A stretch of 42,680 nucleotides of DNA from an uncultured Prevotellaceae bacterium (GCA_900316475.1 ONDA01000025.1:1-42680), one strand, 5' to 3'; positions 15,668-24,548 are shown, counted from the stretch's first letter. Numbers and translations: made by a program. The notes: generated from the sequence alone by a model not told the origin.

Positions 15668-16229
15668 ACTCTTTGATAATCTGAAGTGTATCTTGCTTTG
15701 CTGTCTCTAAGTCGTCGTTCACGATGACACGGTCGAACTGCGGGGCGAAAGTCAGTTCATACTCAGCCTTGGCCAACCGTTCTGCAATCGCTTCGGGGCT
15801 ATCGGTGCCGCGACCTGTCAGCCGGCGGCGCAGCTCTTCTACAGACGGCGGTTGGATGAAGAGGCTCAGTGCCTCGTCGCCATAGAACTTCTTAATGTTG
15901 ACACCGCCTTTCACGTCGACGTCGAACACCACGTTCTGGCCTTGTTCGCGCTGCCGCTCTACCTGTGCCTTCAGCGTGCCGTAGAAGCGGTCGTTGTACA
16001 CTTCCTCGTACTCCAGAAACTCGTCGTTCTGAATTTTGGCACGAAACTCCTCGGGCGTCAGGAAGAAATACTCCACACCATTCTGCTCCGTACCACGCGG
16101 CGCACGCGAAGTACAGGAAATGGAGAAATAGAGGTTCAACTCAGGATGCTCCTGCATGAGCCAGTTCACAATCGTGCTCTTGCCGCTGCCGGAAGGAGCC
16201 GACACAATTAACATTTTACCTTTATTCAT
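15654..16229 (-). CDS. gmk: Guanylate kinase
   Basis: This 191-residue enzyme converts GMP to GDP. The P-loop SAPSGSGKST lies at residues 8-17, followed by the GMP-binding TSRAPRGTEQNGVEYFF and EYEEVYNDRFYGT segments, all typical. The chosen ATG (16229) gives the normal family length; an in-frame extension upstream adds residues unlike the family. It is the middle gene of yicC-gmk-nadD, with 75 bp to yicC and a 14-nt overlap with nadD. Confidence 0.95.
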   Translation of the reverse strand: MNKGKMLIVSAPSGSGKSTIVNWLMQEHPELNLYFSISCTSRAPRGTEQNGVEYFFLTPEEFRAKIQNDEFLEYEEVYNDRFYGTLKAQVERQREQGQNVVFDVDVKGGVNIKKFYGDEALSLFIQPPSVEELRRRLTGRGTDSPEAIAERLAKAEYELTFAPQFDRVIVNDDLETAKQDTLQIIKEFGIS

Positions 16230-16304
16230 GTGGAAAGAAAAATTTTTTGTCCTAACTGTTTTGGAAAGAAATCTCATTATATTTCTTTCATGGGGAGGCT
16301 TCCC

Positions 16305-17180
16305 CTACAATGCATTCAAGACCTGTTCCTTAATCTGCTCCAGCTCGTCCTTCATCTTCACCACGATGTTCTGCATCTCTGCCTGGTTCGACTTCGAGCC
16401 GGTGGTGTTAATCTCGCGACCCATCTCCTGGGCGATGAAACCCAGCTTTTTGCCCTGTCCGGCAGACTCGGCCATCGTCTCGCGGAAGTATTTCAGGTGG
16501 TTCGTCAGGCGCTGCTTCTCTTCGCTGATGTCCAGCTTCTCGATGTAGTAAATCAGTTCCTGCTCCAAGCGGTTCTTGTCGTAGTCGACACCCGGAATCT
16601 GCTGCAGGCCGTCGGTGATACGCTGGCGAATCTTCTCCACGCGGCTCTTCTCGTAAGGCTCAATCTCGGCCAGCAGTTGCTGGATATTGTCTATCTTCTC
16701 CGTAAACTTCTTCTCAAGGGCGGCGCCCTCCTGCGTACGGAAGCTGACCAGAGCGTCGAGAGCCTCCTCGACAGCCTTGCGCGCCACGGCCCACTCCTCG
16801 TCGCTGAGCTCCTCCTGTTCCGTCTTCGTCAGCACATCGGGCATTCGTAAGAGAACACAGAAAGGGTCGTCCGACATGGGAATGCCGGTCTTCTGGCTGA
16901 TGGCCTGCATCTGCTGGTAGTAGTTCTCCACCAGTGCGGCATTGATAGGCGTAGCATCTACCGTCGTGTCGCGCTCTATCCATAGGCTGAAGTCCACCTT
17001 GCCGCGGATGACGGCCTGAGCCACCATCTGGCGCACCTCCATCTCCTTCTCGCGGTAGAGCGGCGCGATACGTGTCTGCAAGTCGAGCTGCTTGGAGTTC
17101 AGCGATTTCACTTCTACGTTAATTTTCTTGTCTTTGTAAGCTACGACAGCCTTGCCATAGCCTGTCATTGATTGTATCAT
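16305..17180 (-). CDS. YicC-family endoribonuclease
   Basis: This 291-residue protein starts MIQSMTGYGKA and has the YicC N-terminal domain (NVEVKSLNSKQLDLQTRI) and the C-terminal DUF1732 domain ending with the MGREINTTGSKSN and MKDELEQIKEQVLNAL segments. YicC in E. coli acts as an endoribonuclease affecting small-RNA turnover. ATG 17180 matches the conserved start; longer in-frame starts lie in or before the promoter. Transcription starts from the promoter inside the 63-bp repeat at 17207-17269. It heads the operon with gmk and nadD. Confidence 0.9.
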   Translation of the reverse strand: MIQSMTGYGKAVVAYKDKKINVEVKSLNSKQLDLQTRIAPLYREKEMEVRQMVAQAVIRGKVDFSLWIERDTTVDATPINAALVENYYQQMQAISQKTGIPMSDDPFCVLLRMPDVLTKTEQEELSDEEWAVARKAVEEALDALVSFRTQEGAALEKKFTEKIDNIQQLLAEIEPYEKSRVEKIRQRITDGLQQIPGVDYDKNRLEQELIYYIEKLDISEEKQRLTNHLKYFRETMAESAGQGKKLGFIAQEMGREINTTGSKSNQAEMQNIVVKMKDELEQIKEQVLNAL

Positions 17181-17206
17181 ATTTACGCTATTCTTAGATT
17201 TCGACC

Positions 17207-17269
17207 GCAAAGTTACGAAAAGTCGAGTGCAGAACAAAAGATTTTAATCTTTTTTATGCCGAGACGGAG
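17207..17269 (-). repeat. 63-bp promoter-bearing repeat, copy 1 (upstream of yicC)
   Basis: These 63 bp are identical to 41408-41470. Read on the minus strand they contain a TTTG -33 element, 19 bp of spacer and a TAACTTTG -7 box, so each copy holds a complete promoter. Just upstream of the -33 element is a hairpin with an 8-bp stem (AAAAGATT/AATCTTTT) followed by an A-rich tract. Both copies drive a minus-strand housekeeping gene (yicC here, dxr at the other site). Confidence 0.85.
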
Positions 17270-17461
17270 TAAGTTCGCCATCTTTGATGGCAAAGTGACA
17301 TCTGATGGCAGACGTTGGAAGGAAGATATACAGAAGCAAGAATGTGTGAATAAACACCTAATTTTTAGGTATGCGCTTTTTCTTCATAAAAAGATGACCT
17401 ACTTTCGGAATTTTTTCTTATATTTGCAGCATGGAAACGTTTAACTAAAAATTTAGAGCTT
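17270..17461. promoter_or_regulatory. yicC-ald spacer with the ald promoter
   Basis: The -7 box TATATTTG of ald is at 17419-17426, about 35 bp before its ATG. Further upstream are small palindromes (CCATCTTTGATGG near 17279 and CCTAATTTTTAGG near 17359) that could form hairpins or be operators. No gene is visible here. Confidence 0.6.
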
Positions 17462-18562
17462 ATGAAAGTTGGTATTCCAAAAGAAATCAAGAACAATGAG
17501 AACCGCGTGGGCATGACCCCTGCGGGAGTTGCCGAACTGACTCGTCGCGGTCATCAGGTCAGCGTGCAGCATACGGCAGGCGAGGGCAGCGGATTCTCTG
17601 ATGACGACTATGTGAAGGCCGGTGCTCGCATACTGCCCACCATCGAGGCCGTCTATCGCGAGTGTGACATGATTGTCAAGGTGAAGGAACCCATCGAGCC
17701 GGAATATGAGCTGGTGCGGCCAGGACAACTGCTCTTTACCTATTTCCATTTTGCCTGCGAGAAGGAGCTGACGGATGCCATGCTGAAGAGTGGAGCAGTC
17801 TGTCTGGCCTACGAGACGGTACAGCTGCCCAACGGCTCCCTGCCATTGTTGCAGCCCATGAGTGAGGTTGCAGGCCGCATGGCCACGCTGAATGGTGCCT
17901 ACTATCTGCAGAAAACACAGGGCGGCAAGGGCAAACTCATCAGCGGCGTGCCCGGTGTGAGTCCGGCGAGGGTGTTGGTGCTCGGCGGTGGAGTCGTCGG
18001 CGAGGCAGCAGCCCTCATGGCTGCCGGGTTGGGAGCCGATGTCACCATCGCAGACATCTCTCTGCCCCGCCTACGCCAACTCGACATTGAGACTCCCGCC
18101 AACGTGCATACCCTCTATTCATCGGAGCACAACATCCGTGAGATGCTGCCGTCGGTCGACATCGTAGTAGGAAGCGTGCTGGTACCTGGCGACAAAACGC
18201 CACATCTGATTACGCGCGAGATGCTCAAGCTGATGGAGCCTGGCACGGTGCTGGTTGACGTAGCCATCGACCAGGGTGGCTGTTTCGAAACCTCGCACCC
18301 CACGACCCACAGCAATCCAGTCTACACGGAAGAGGGAATCCTGCACTATTGTGTGGCAAACATCCCGGGGGCTGTGCCAAACACTTCAACCCTCGCCCTC
18401 ACAAACGCCACCCTCCGCTATGCCATCGCCTTGGCCGACAAAGGCTGGCAGCAGGCCTGCAAGGACGATCCTGCATTAGCCAAGGGCTTGAACATCGTAG
18501 AAGGCAAAGTCACCTACAAAGCAGTGGCCGATGTGTTCGCCCTCCCATACGAACCTGTCTGA
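17462..18562 (+). CDS. ald: Alanine dehydrogenase
   Basis: This 366-residue NAD-dependent enzyme interconverts L-alanine and pyruvate plus ammonia. The N-terminal signature [19 protein letters not shown] is diagnostic. The substrate-binding [11 protein letters not shown] and Rossmann-fold [14 protein letters not shown] segments follow, and the C-terminus has the [16 protein letters not shown] block typical of alanine dehydrogenases. Length is normal. It is monocistronic as far as can be seen, with its own promoter and a different type of gene downstream. Confidence 0.95.
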   Translation: MKVGIPKEIKNNENRVGMTPAGVAELTRRGHQVSVQHTAGEGSGFSDDDYVKAGARILPTIEAVYRECDMIVKVKEPIEPEYELVRPGQLLFTYFHFACEKELTDAMLKSGAVCLAYETVQLPNGSLPLLQPMSEVAGRMATLNGAYYLQKTQGGKGKLISGVPGVSPARVLVLGGGVVGEAAALMAAGLGADVTIADISLPRLRQLDIETPANVHTLYSSEHNIREMLPSVDIVVGSVLVPGDKTPHLITREMLKLMEPGTVLVDVAIDQGGCFETSHPTTHSNPVYTEEGILHYCVANIPGAVPNTSTLALTNATLRYAIALADKGWQQACKDDPALAKGLNIVEGKVTYKAVADVFALPYEPV

Positions 18563-18617
18563 GAGAAGTGAGCGGATAGTTTGCCGCTTACGATGCAACC
18601 CATCAAACCATAAAAAA

Positions 18618-18653
18618 ACAGAAAAAGACAAAAAATTGTTTGGCTTTTTCTGT
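18618..18653 (+). terminator. Hairpin between ald and the sensor kinase gene
   Basis: A perfect 10-bp inverted repeat (ACAGAAAAAG at 18618-18627, CTTTTTCTGT at 18644-18653) lies 55 nt after ald. It overlaps the -33 region of the kinase promoter, whose -7 box TAACTTTG is at 18663-18670. It may end ald transcripts or act as an operator; the stem is AT-rich and lacks a long terminal T-run. Confidence 0.45.
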
Positions 18654-18662
18654 CGTTGTTTG

Positions 18663-18677
18663 TAACTTTGTGGCCGT
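18663..18677 (+). promoter_or_regulatory. Leaderless promoter of the sensor kinase
   Basis: The -7 box TAACTTTG (18663-18670) ends 7 nt before the ATG at 18678, so transcription is expected to start at or next to the start codon. Confidence 0.65.
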
Positions 18678-20498
18678 ATGCGAAAGACGATCTTAACCAT
18701 CCTTGCTATTCTGCTGACGCTGACAGCCGCCGGCGAGACGGTAGACGCAGACATCGAGCGCCGCTATGAGCAACTGGTCTATATGTACAATAACGACCTG
18801 AACGACTCTCTTATCATGCAGGCTCCCGTCGACTTGGAATATTATAAGAGGAAAGGTGCCTGGGAGCATTACTACCGCACGTGGACGCACCTGGTGAACA
18901 CCTACACATTCAGCGGAAAGGTCAATACGGCTTTGAAGGAAGTAAAGCTCATGCACCATGCTGCCACCGAGGCGCAGGACAAGTTCGGCCTGGCCTTGGC
19001 TAACTATGCTATGGGCAATGCCTATAACAACATGGGCTATCTGGATGAGGCTATCAACTGTTATGACCAGAGCCTGAAACTGATAGACGAGATGGACATC
19101 AACTCGTCGACAGTAAACGATATTTTCTCGTACTACTGTGATGCTCTGAACGAGAAGAAGCAGTATGAGGCGATGACGGCCATCACGACACAGTGGAAAG
19201 CCTATCTGGACAAGATGCAGCAGGCAGGCAAAATGGACAAGGAGATGCGGCGCGTGTGGTATGCCTACTTCTACCTGGCCTGTGCCCAGCAGAACTTAGG
19301 ACTCAACCGTCTTAATGAGGCTGAGGCCAACATCAACGATGCCGACAAGAACAAGGTTGACGGTCAGGTCTTCATCGGGATGAGCGTGCTGTACTATCGC
19401 GCCCAGCTGTTCCTGCAGCGCGGCAACTACGAGAAGGCCCTTGAGTACAACACCCGCCGACTGGAGCAGAGCAAAGGCTACGACGACAAGTCGTCGATGG
19501 TGCTCATCTACCAGCAGCGGGCGCAAATCCTGATGGGTATCAGGCAGTTTGAAGAGGCTGCCGTGATGTATCGGAATGTCTCAGAGCTGACCGACTCCAT
19601 CTATAAGAAAGATGCCCGCACCCAGATTACCGAACTGAACACCTTGTTCCGTGTCAGTGAGCTGGATATGGAGAAGCGCCTGGAGCGCAATCACTATCTG
19701 ATGATGACCGCCATCATCATCAGTATCGCCCTGGCCTTGCTGGTGGGCTATTGGTACTGGATGAACCGCCGTCTGAGAAAGAAGAACGAGGAGCTGGCCA
19801 TAGCTCGCGACAAGGCGCAGGAGTCGTTACGCATGAAGTCGGCTTTCATCAAGAACATCTCGCACGAGATACGCACGCCGCTGAACATCCTGTCGGGCTT
19901 TACCCAGATTATGTCACAGCCAGACGTGGACCTGCCGCTCGAGATACGCAGGGAGGCAAGCCAGAGGATACAGGAGAATACCAACCGCATTACCTCGCTC
20001 ATCAACCGCCTGCTGGCGCTCTCCGAGTTGAGCAGCCTCAACTCCATTGAGCGTTCCGACAGCATCGGCGCCAGTGAGCTTTGCCAGGAAGCCATCCGGC
20101 AAAGCGGCATCGCAGACAGGCAGCGGCACGAGTTCCGTTTCGACAACAGTGCCGGCGACGCGGTCACGGTTCAGACCTCTTTGCGCTATGCCACCTCGGC
20201 CCTTGTCCACCTGCTCGACAATGCCGAGAAGTTCACGCCCGAAGGCGGCAGCATCACCATGAAGTGCGACGTCAGCGGGAAGATGCTACGTATCAGTATC
20301 GAGGATACCGGCTGCGGCGTGCCGAAGGACAAGGCCGACGCCATCTTCGACGAGTTTGTGCAACTGGATGAATACAAGGACGGTGTGGGCATCGGGCTGA
20401 CCCTGAGCCGTAACATCGTCAGGCGTTTAGGCGGCGACATCGTGCTCGACGCCACCTGCGACAGGGGTGCCCGCTTCTTTGTGATGCTGCCTCTTTAG
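18678..20498 (+). CDS. TPR-domain sensor histidine kinase (orphan)
   Basis: This 606-residue protein has a signal peptide (MRKTILTILAILLTLTAAG), a sensor region of helical TPR-like repeats (about 25-330, e.g. ALANYAMGNAYNNMGYLDEAINCYDQSLKL), one transmembrane helix (about 340-362), and a cytoplasmic kinase core. The HisKA motif is SHEIRTPLN with phospho-acceptor H396. The ATPase boxes are LDNAEKFTPEGG (N), EDTGCGVP (G1) and GVGIGLTLSRNIVRRLGG (G2). Bacteroidota kinases of this layout respond to unknown periplasmic signals. No response regulator or LuxR/AraC partner is next to it, so its output is unknown. Confidence 0.92.
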   Translation: MRKTILTILAILLTLTAAGETVDADIERRYEQLVYMYNNDLNDSLIMQAPVDLEYYKRKGAWEHYYRTWTHLVNTYTFSGKVNTALKEVKLMHHAATEAQDKFGLALANYAMGNAYNNMGYLDEAINCYDQSLKLIDEMDINSSTVNDIFSYYCDALNEKKQYEAMTAITTQWKAYLDKMQQAGKMDKEMRRVWYAYFYLACAQQNLGLNRLNEAEANINDADKNKVDGQVFIGMSVLYYRAQLFLQRGNYEKALEYNTRRLEQSKGYDDKSSMVLIYQQRAQILMGIRQFEEAAVMYRNVSELTDSIYKKDARTQITELNTLFRVSELDMEKRLERNHYLMMTAIIISIALALLVGYWYWMNRRLRKKNEELAIARDKAQESLRMKSAFIKNISHEIRTPLNILSGFTQIMSQPDVDLPLEIRREASQRIQENTNRITSLINRLLALSELSSLNSIERSDSIGASELCQEAIRQSGIADRQRHEFRFDNSAGDAVTVQTSLRYATSALVHLLDNAEKFTPEGGSITMKCDVSGKMLRISIEDTGCGVPKDKADAIFDEFVQLDEYKDGVGIGLTLSRNIVRRLGGDIVLDATCDRGARFFVMLPL

Positions 20499-20541
20499 CG
20501 TTAATTTCTCTGAAACGTGCACGTATTAGCAGAAAAAAGCT

Positions 20542-20579
20542 TAACTTTGCACCTTATTTATTAAACGAAAACAAGGATT
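20542..20579 (+). promoter_or_regulatory. Promoter of tsaB operon
   Basis: The -7 box TAACTTTG (20542-20549) lies 31 bp before the tsaB ATG. tsaB, the DUF4290 gene and murA follow with gaps of 24 and 4 bp, so this probably drives all three and perhaps rimM. Confidence 0.65.
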
Positions 20580-21284
20580 ATGTCTTGCATACTGCATATT
20601 GACACCAGCACTGACGTCTGCTCCGTCGCCGTCAGCGAGGATTCACACGTCATCTTTGAGCAGATCGACCGTACGGGTCCCAACCATGCTGAACGGTTGG
20701 GCACGTTCGTCGACGAGGCCCTGTCGTTCACCGACAACCACGCCATACCGTTCGACGCCGTCGCCGTCAGCGGCGGTCCCGGCTCCTATACCGGCCTGCG
20801 CATCGGCGTGTCGATGGCCAAGGGTATCTGCTACGCCCGCAGCCTGAAACTCATCAGCGTGCCGACGCTGGAGCTGCTCTGCGTGCCGGTCCTGCTGCGC
20901 GAACTGGTGGAGGAGGGTGCCCTGCTCTGCCCGATGATTGATGCACGCCGCATGGAGGTGTACGCCGGCATCTACGACCGTGCCCTACGTCCCGTCCGCG
21001 AGGTGCAGGCCGACGTCGTCGATGCCGAGACCTACAAGCCCTGGCTCGACCGTGGCAAGGTGTATTTCTTCGGCGGCGGTGCCAAGAAATGTATGGAGAC
21101 CATCGGCCACCCCAACGCCTGCTACATCGACGGCATTGAGCCGCTGGCAAAGTGGATGCAGCCGCTGGCCGAGCGCCGCCTGATGCAGGGACAGACAGAG
21201 GACGTGGCCTACTACGAGCCTTTCTACCTGAAGGACTTCGTGGCGAAGATGCCCCGTAACCCGCTGAACAGTTGTAAACAGTAA
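20580..21284 (+). CDS. tsaB: tRNA threonylcarbamoyladenosine biosynthesis protein TsaB
   Basis: This 234-residue ASKHA-fold protein partners TsaD and TsaE in adding threonylcarbamoyl to A37 of tRNAs. The N-terminus ILHIDTSTDVCSVAVS, the RTGPNHAERL segment and SGGPGSYTGLRIGVSMAKG are characteristic of TsaB. It lacks the metal-binding histidines of TsaD, as expected. With tcdA at 1400-2215 the window encodes an early and a late step of cyclic t6A formation. It heads a likely operon with the DUF4290 gene and murA. Confidence 0.94.
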   Translation: MSCILHIDTSTDVCSVAVSEDSHVIFEQIDRTGPNHAERLGTFVDEALSFTDNHAIPFDAVAVSGGPGSYTGLRIGVSMAKGICYARSLKLISVPTLELLCVPVLLRELVEEGALLCPMIDARRMEVYAGIYDRALRPVREVQADVVDAETYKPWLDRGKVYFFGGGAKKCMETIGHPNACYIDGIEPLAKWMQPLAERRLMQGQTEDVAYYEPFYLKDFVAKMPRNPLNSCKQ

Positions 21285-21308
21285 ATCGTAAAAAAGCAAA
21301 TAGCATAG

Positions 21309-21911
21309 ATGGATATACAAGGATTAGACTATAACACACAGCGCGAGAAACTGCTGTTACCCGAGTACGGTCGCGAGATTCAGAAGATGGTTGACTATGC
21401 TGTCAGCCTGCCCTCGCGCGACGAGCGTCTGAAGTGTGCCAGGAGCATCGTCAGGATGATGCTGACGAAGGTGCCGCAGATTCGCGATAATGCCAACTAC
21501 GAGCAGACACTCTGGGACCACCTGTACCTGATGTCCGGCAAGCAGTTGGACATTGACTGGCCGTTCGACGTCAGCGGTGCAGAGAAGATTCACGCCAAGC
21601 CGCAGCCCATCCCACTGCCGCAGAACCGCATCAGGATGCGACACTACGGCCGACTGGTGGAAGAGCTGCTGGAGAAAGTCAAGGAGATGCCTGCCGGCGA
21701 CGAGCGCAACGAACTGGTGCGCCAGCTGGCTAACCAGATGAAGCGCGACCTGCTGACGTGGGGACACGGCTCTGCCGACGATGAGAAGGTGGCCGACGAC
21801 CTGGCGCGTCTTACCAACGGAGTCATTCAGTTGGACTTGGGAAGGTTTAGGTTTGGGAAAGTGACCGCCATCACTGCCGAGGAAGGCAAGAGAAGCCGGC
21901 GTAAGAGATAA
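21309..21911 (+). CDS. DUF4290 domain protein
   Basis: This 200-residue protein begins MDIQGLDYNTQREKLLLPEYG and matches the Bacteroidota-specific DUF4290 family as I remember it. It is helical and charged, without signal peptide or membrane segment, and ends in a basic tail (GKRSRRKR). No function is established. Its place between tsaB and murA (4 bp before murA) suggests a conserved housekeeping operon. Confidence 0.78.
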   Translation: MDIQGLDYNTQREKLLLPEYGREIQKMVDYAVSLPSRDERLKCARSIVRMMLTKVPQIRDNANYEQTLWDHLYLMSGKQLDIDWPFDVSGAEKIHAKPQPIPLPQNRIRMRHYGRLVEELLEKVKEMPAGDERNELVRQLANQMKRDLLTWGHGSADDEKVADDLARLTNGVIQLDLGRFRFGKVTAITAEEGKRSRRKR

Positions 21912-21915
21912 GACT

Positions 21916-23247
21916 ATGGCATCATTCAAGATTGAGGGTGGACACCTGTTGAGCGGAACCATTACACCGCAAGGCGCCAAGAACGAGGCGCTGCAGGTTA
22001 TCAGTGCCACGCTGCTGACGAGTGAGCCTGTCACCATCAGCAATATTCCTGATATCCGCGACGTCAACAACCTCATCCAGCTGCTCAAGGACATTGGCGT
22101 GAAGGTAAACTCGAGGTGCGAGGTGCGAGGTGCCAGGAACGAAGAAAGAACCTACACTTTCCTGGCCGACGACCTCAACCTCGACTATCTTGAGAGCGAC
22201 GAGTTCGTCAGCAAGTGTGCCGCCCTGCGCGGCTCGGTGCTGCTGATAGGTCCCCTGCTGGCACGTATGGGCAAGGCCGTCATCACCAAGCCCGGTGGCG
22301 ACAAGATTGGGCGCCGCCGTCTGGACACCCATTTCCTCGGTTTCGAGAAGCTGGGTGCTGAGTTCCGCCACGTTGAAAACCGCGACGTCTACGAGATTGC
22401 AGCCCGCGAGCTGAAAGGCACCTATATGCTGCTCGACGAGGCCTCGGTGACGGGCACGGCCAATATCATCATGGCTGCCGTCATGGCCCAGGGTACCACC
22501 ACCATCTACAATGCTGCCTGCGAACCGTATATCCAGCAACTCTGCCACATGCTCTGCCGTATGGGCGCCCGTATCAGCGGCATAGGCTCAAACCTGCTGA
22601 CCATCGAGGGTGTCGCCGAGCTGCACGGCACCGACCACCGTCTGCTGCCCGACATGATTGAGGTCGGCTCGTTCATCGGCATGGCTGCCATGTGCGGCGA
22701 CGGCGTCCGCATCAAGAACGTCTCTGTCGACAACCTCGGCATCATCCCCGATGCCTTCCGCCGCCTCGGTGTTGAGGTTCAGGTCGACGGCGACGACCTC
22801 TATATACCGCACCAGGAGCACTACGTCGTCGACTCGTTCATCGACGGCACCATCATGACGCTCGCCGACGCACCGTGGCCTGGCCTGACGCCCGACCTGC
22901 TCAGTGTGCTTATTGTCGTGGCCACCCAGGCCTGCGGTTCGGTGCTGTTCCACCAGAAGATGTTCGAGAGCCGCCTGTTCTTCGTCGACAAGCTCATCGA
23001 CATGGGTGCCCAGATTATTCTCTGCGACCCCCACCGCGCTGTCGTCGTAGGCCACGACCGCAAGCTGACGCTCCGTGCCCAGCGCATGTCGAGTCCCGAC
23101 ATCCGTGCCGGCATCGCCCTGCTGATAGCGGCCATGAGTGCCAACGGCGTGAGCACCATCAGCAACATCGAGCAGATAGACCGCGGCTACGAGAATATTG
23201 AGGCACGCCTCAACGCCCTCGGTGCCAAGATTGAGAGAGTAGTATAG
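21916..23247 (+). CDS. murA: UDP-N-acetylglucosamine 1-carboxyvinyltransferase
   Basis: This 443-residue enzyme catalyses the first committed step of peptidoglycan synthesis, transferring enolpyruvyl from PEP to UDP-GlcNAc. The N-terminal GTITPQGAKNEAL holds the catalytic lysine region. The active-site loop reads PGGDKIGRRRLDTHF: Asp129 stands where E. coli has Cys115 (GGCAIG). Cys115 is the fosfomycin target, and Asp at this site is known to give intrinsic resistance in other bacteria. A short basic stretch (CEVRGARNEER, about residues 68-78) is encoded by a tandem gaggtgc word repeat and looks like an in-frame insertion. It lies 4 bp after the DUF4290 gene and 42 bp before rimM. Confidence 0.95.
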   Translation: MASFKIEGGHLLSGTITPQGAKNEALQVISATLLTSEPVTISNIPDIRDVNNLIQLLKDIGVKVNSRCEVRGARNEERTYTFLADDLNLDYLESDEFVSKCAALRGSVLLIGPLLARMGKAVITKPGGDKIGRRRLDTHFLGFEKLGAEFRHVENRDVYEIAARELKGTYMLLDEASVTGTANIIMAAVMAQGTTTIYNAACEPYIQQLCHMLCRMGARISGIGSNLLTIEGVAELHGTDHRLLPDMIEVGSFIGMAAMCGDGVRIKNVSVDNLGIIPDAFRRLGVEVQVDGDDLYIPHQEHYVVDSFIDGTIMTLADAPWPGLTPDLLSVLIVVATQACGSVLFHQKMFESRLFFVDKLIDMGAQIILCDPHRAVVVGHDRKLTLRAQRMSSPDIRAGIALLIAAMSANGVSTISNIEQIDRGYENIEARLNALGAKIERVV

Positions 23248-23289
23248 CCCATCCCATCAGCCCCATCAGTCCCATCAGCCCTATCCCCC
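23248..23289. repeat. Intergenic word repeat (cccatcag)
   Basis: The murA-rimM gap repeats cccatcag about four times with small changes. Another word repeat of the same style; no promoter is evident. Confidence 0.6.
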
Positions 23290-23796
23290 ATGATTAAGCC
23301 CGAAGAAGTCTACCGCATTGGCCGTCTCGGCAAAGCCCACGGCGTGAAGGGCGAGGTGTCGTTCCAGTTCGACGACGACATCTTCGACCGCACCGACTGC
23401 GACTACCTCATCCTGGAGGTCGACGGCATCCTTGTGCCCTTCTTCATCGAGGAGTACCGCTTCCGCAGCGACACCGTAGCCCTGGTCAAGTTCGAGGATG
23501 TCGACACCCAGCAGCGCGCCCAGGAGCTGACGGGCTCCGACGTCTACTTCCCCCGTTCCCTGGCTGATGACGACGACGTACCGTCACTCACCTCCCTCGT
23601 AGGCTTCGACATCGTCGACGCCCAAACAGCCGCCCCCGTAGGCCGCATCGCCGACATCGACGACTCCACCGCCAACCTGCTCTTCGAACTGGAGGACGGT
23701 CGACTCATCCCTGCCGCCGAAGAACTTATCACCGGCATCGACACCACCCACCGGCAAATCAGTCTCAACATACCGCAAGGACTCCTCGAACTATAG
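23290..23796 (+). CDS. rimM: Ribosome maturation factor RimM
   Basis: This 168-residue protein assists maturation of the 30S subunit head. The N-terminal RimM domain opens YRIGRLGKAHGVKGE, a near-diagnostic motif. The second half is the PRC-barrel (LVGFDIVDAQTAAPVGRIADIDD...LIPAAEELI). Length is normal. It closes the probable tsaB-DUF4290-murA-rimM run. Confidence 0.94.
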   Translation: MIKPEEVYRIGRLGKAHGVKGEVSFQFDDDIFDRTDCDYLILEVDGILVPFFIEEYRFRSDTVALVKFEDVDTQQRAQELTGSDVYFPRSLADDDDVPSLTSLVGFDIVDAQTAAPVGRIADIDDSTANLLFELEDGRLIPAAEELITGIDTTHRQISLNIPQGLLEL

Positions 23797-24548
23797 CCAC
23801 GGGCTTCATCAGCGCCATCAGGATGACAGAATGCCGCTTTCCTGTTGACTTAAAGATTCACAGACTTTCGCCGCAAGTGCCGATAACCTGCGCGTAGCAA
23901 ATTAGCGAAATTAGTGAAATTAGTGGTTCTTAAAAGGTTTTAGGGGTGGGAAAGTTCAAGATGAAACAGGAACCCGTTCCCATGTTTCTGGTGTTTCTGG
24001 TGACACCTCTAACACCAAAGCTGATTATCAGCAGGTTAGAGCACTATATACCCACACCAATACCCACACCAATGCCCACACCAAGTGTCGCACCAATCCT
24101 TTTCAACAATGTTTCACACCATAAGCCGGAAACGTCGCGGCCTCTCGCAAAAATTTCACGGTCTTACAGAAAAATCTCACGGCCTCTCAGAAATGTTTCA
24201 CGGCCGGCCACCATTCTTGCCTTTTTCTTGGCAAGCGTCTCCTTGCGTCGCCGAGCGCCCTGGTGTCACCTTTGGTGCTACTACAGGTGCTACTTAGCTC
24301 TCAAAAGCAGCCGCTGATTTTCAGGCAGTTAAGTGCCAGGTGTAAGAGGTGTCACCAACTTCTCTTTTTCCAATTCGTCGGAGTCCTTATTACTCTCCTA
24401 CGCTACGGGTGGGATGGGCGACATGGGTGGGATGTTTTCCGCTTTCACTATCATATAGGTTTATTATGGACTCATCACTACAATCTTTTTAATTTATACT
24501 TGCACATTTGTTTTCTTTGGATTTCTTTCTCATGTTCGCTTATCAGAC
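23797..24548. other. 752-bp gene-free repeat region
   Basis: No credible gene is seen. It contains an 18-bp inverted repeat (23999-24016 and 24339-24356, 17 of 18 bases pairing, GGTGACACCTCTWACACC). Within that are a 12-bp tandem repeat (cacaccaatacc type, about 24051-24082) and a 21-bp tandem repeat (24137-24199). A plus-strand open frame of 123 codons crosses it, but its composition follows the repeats. Confidence 0.6.
24137..24205. repeat. 21-bp tandem repeat, three units
   Basis: Units at 24137-24157, 24158-24178 and 24179-24199 share the pattern ACGGCCTCTCAGAAAAATTTC with a few differences, and a partial fourth begins at 24200. As the period is a multiple of three, one frame reads a seven-residue repeat (SRPLxKI), but coding is doubtful. 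Confidence 0.7.

Noticed and set aside
24137-24205. Possible short CRISPR-like array
   Set aside because: Units are directly adjacent without spacers and imperfect; no cas genes are nearby.
23946-24317. Plus-strand open frame of 123 codons in the rimM downstream region
   Set aside because: It simply translates 12- and 21-bp tandem repeats, has no promoter box or plausible start, and its second half is Arg/Cys/Trp-rich noise.
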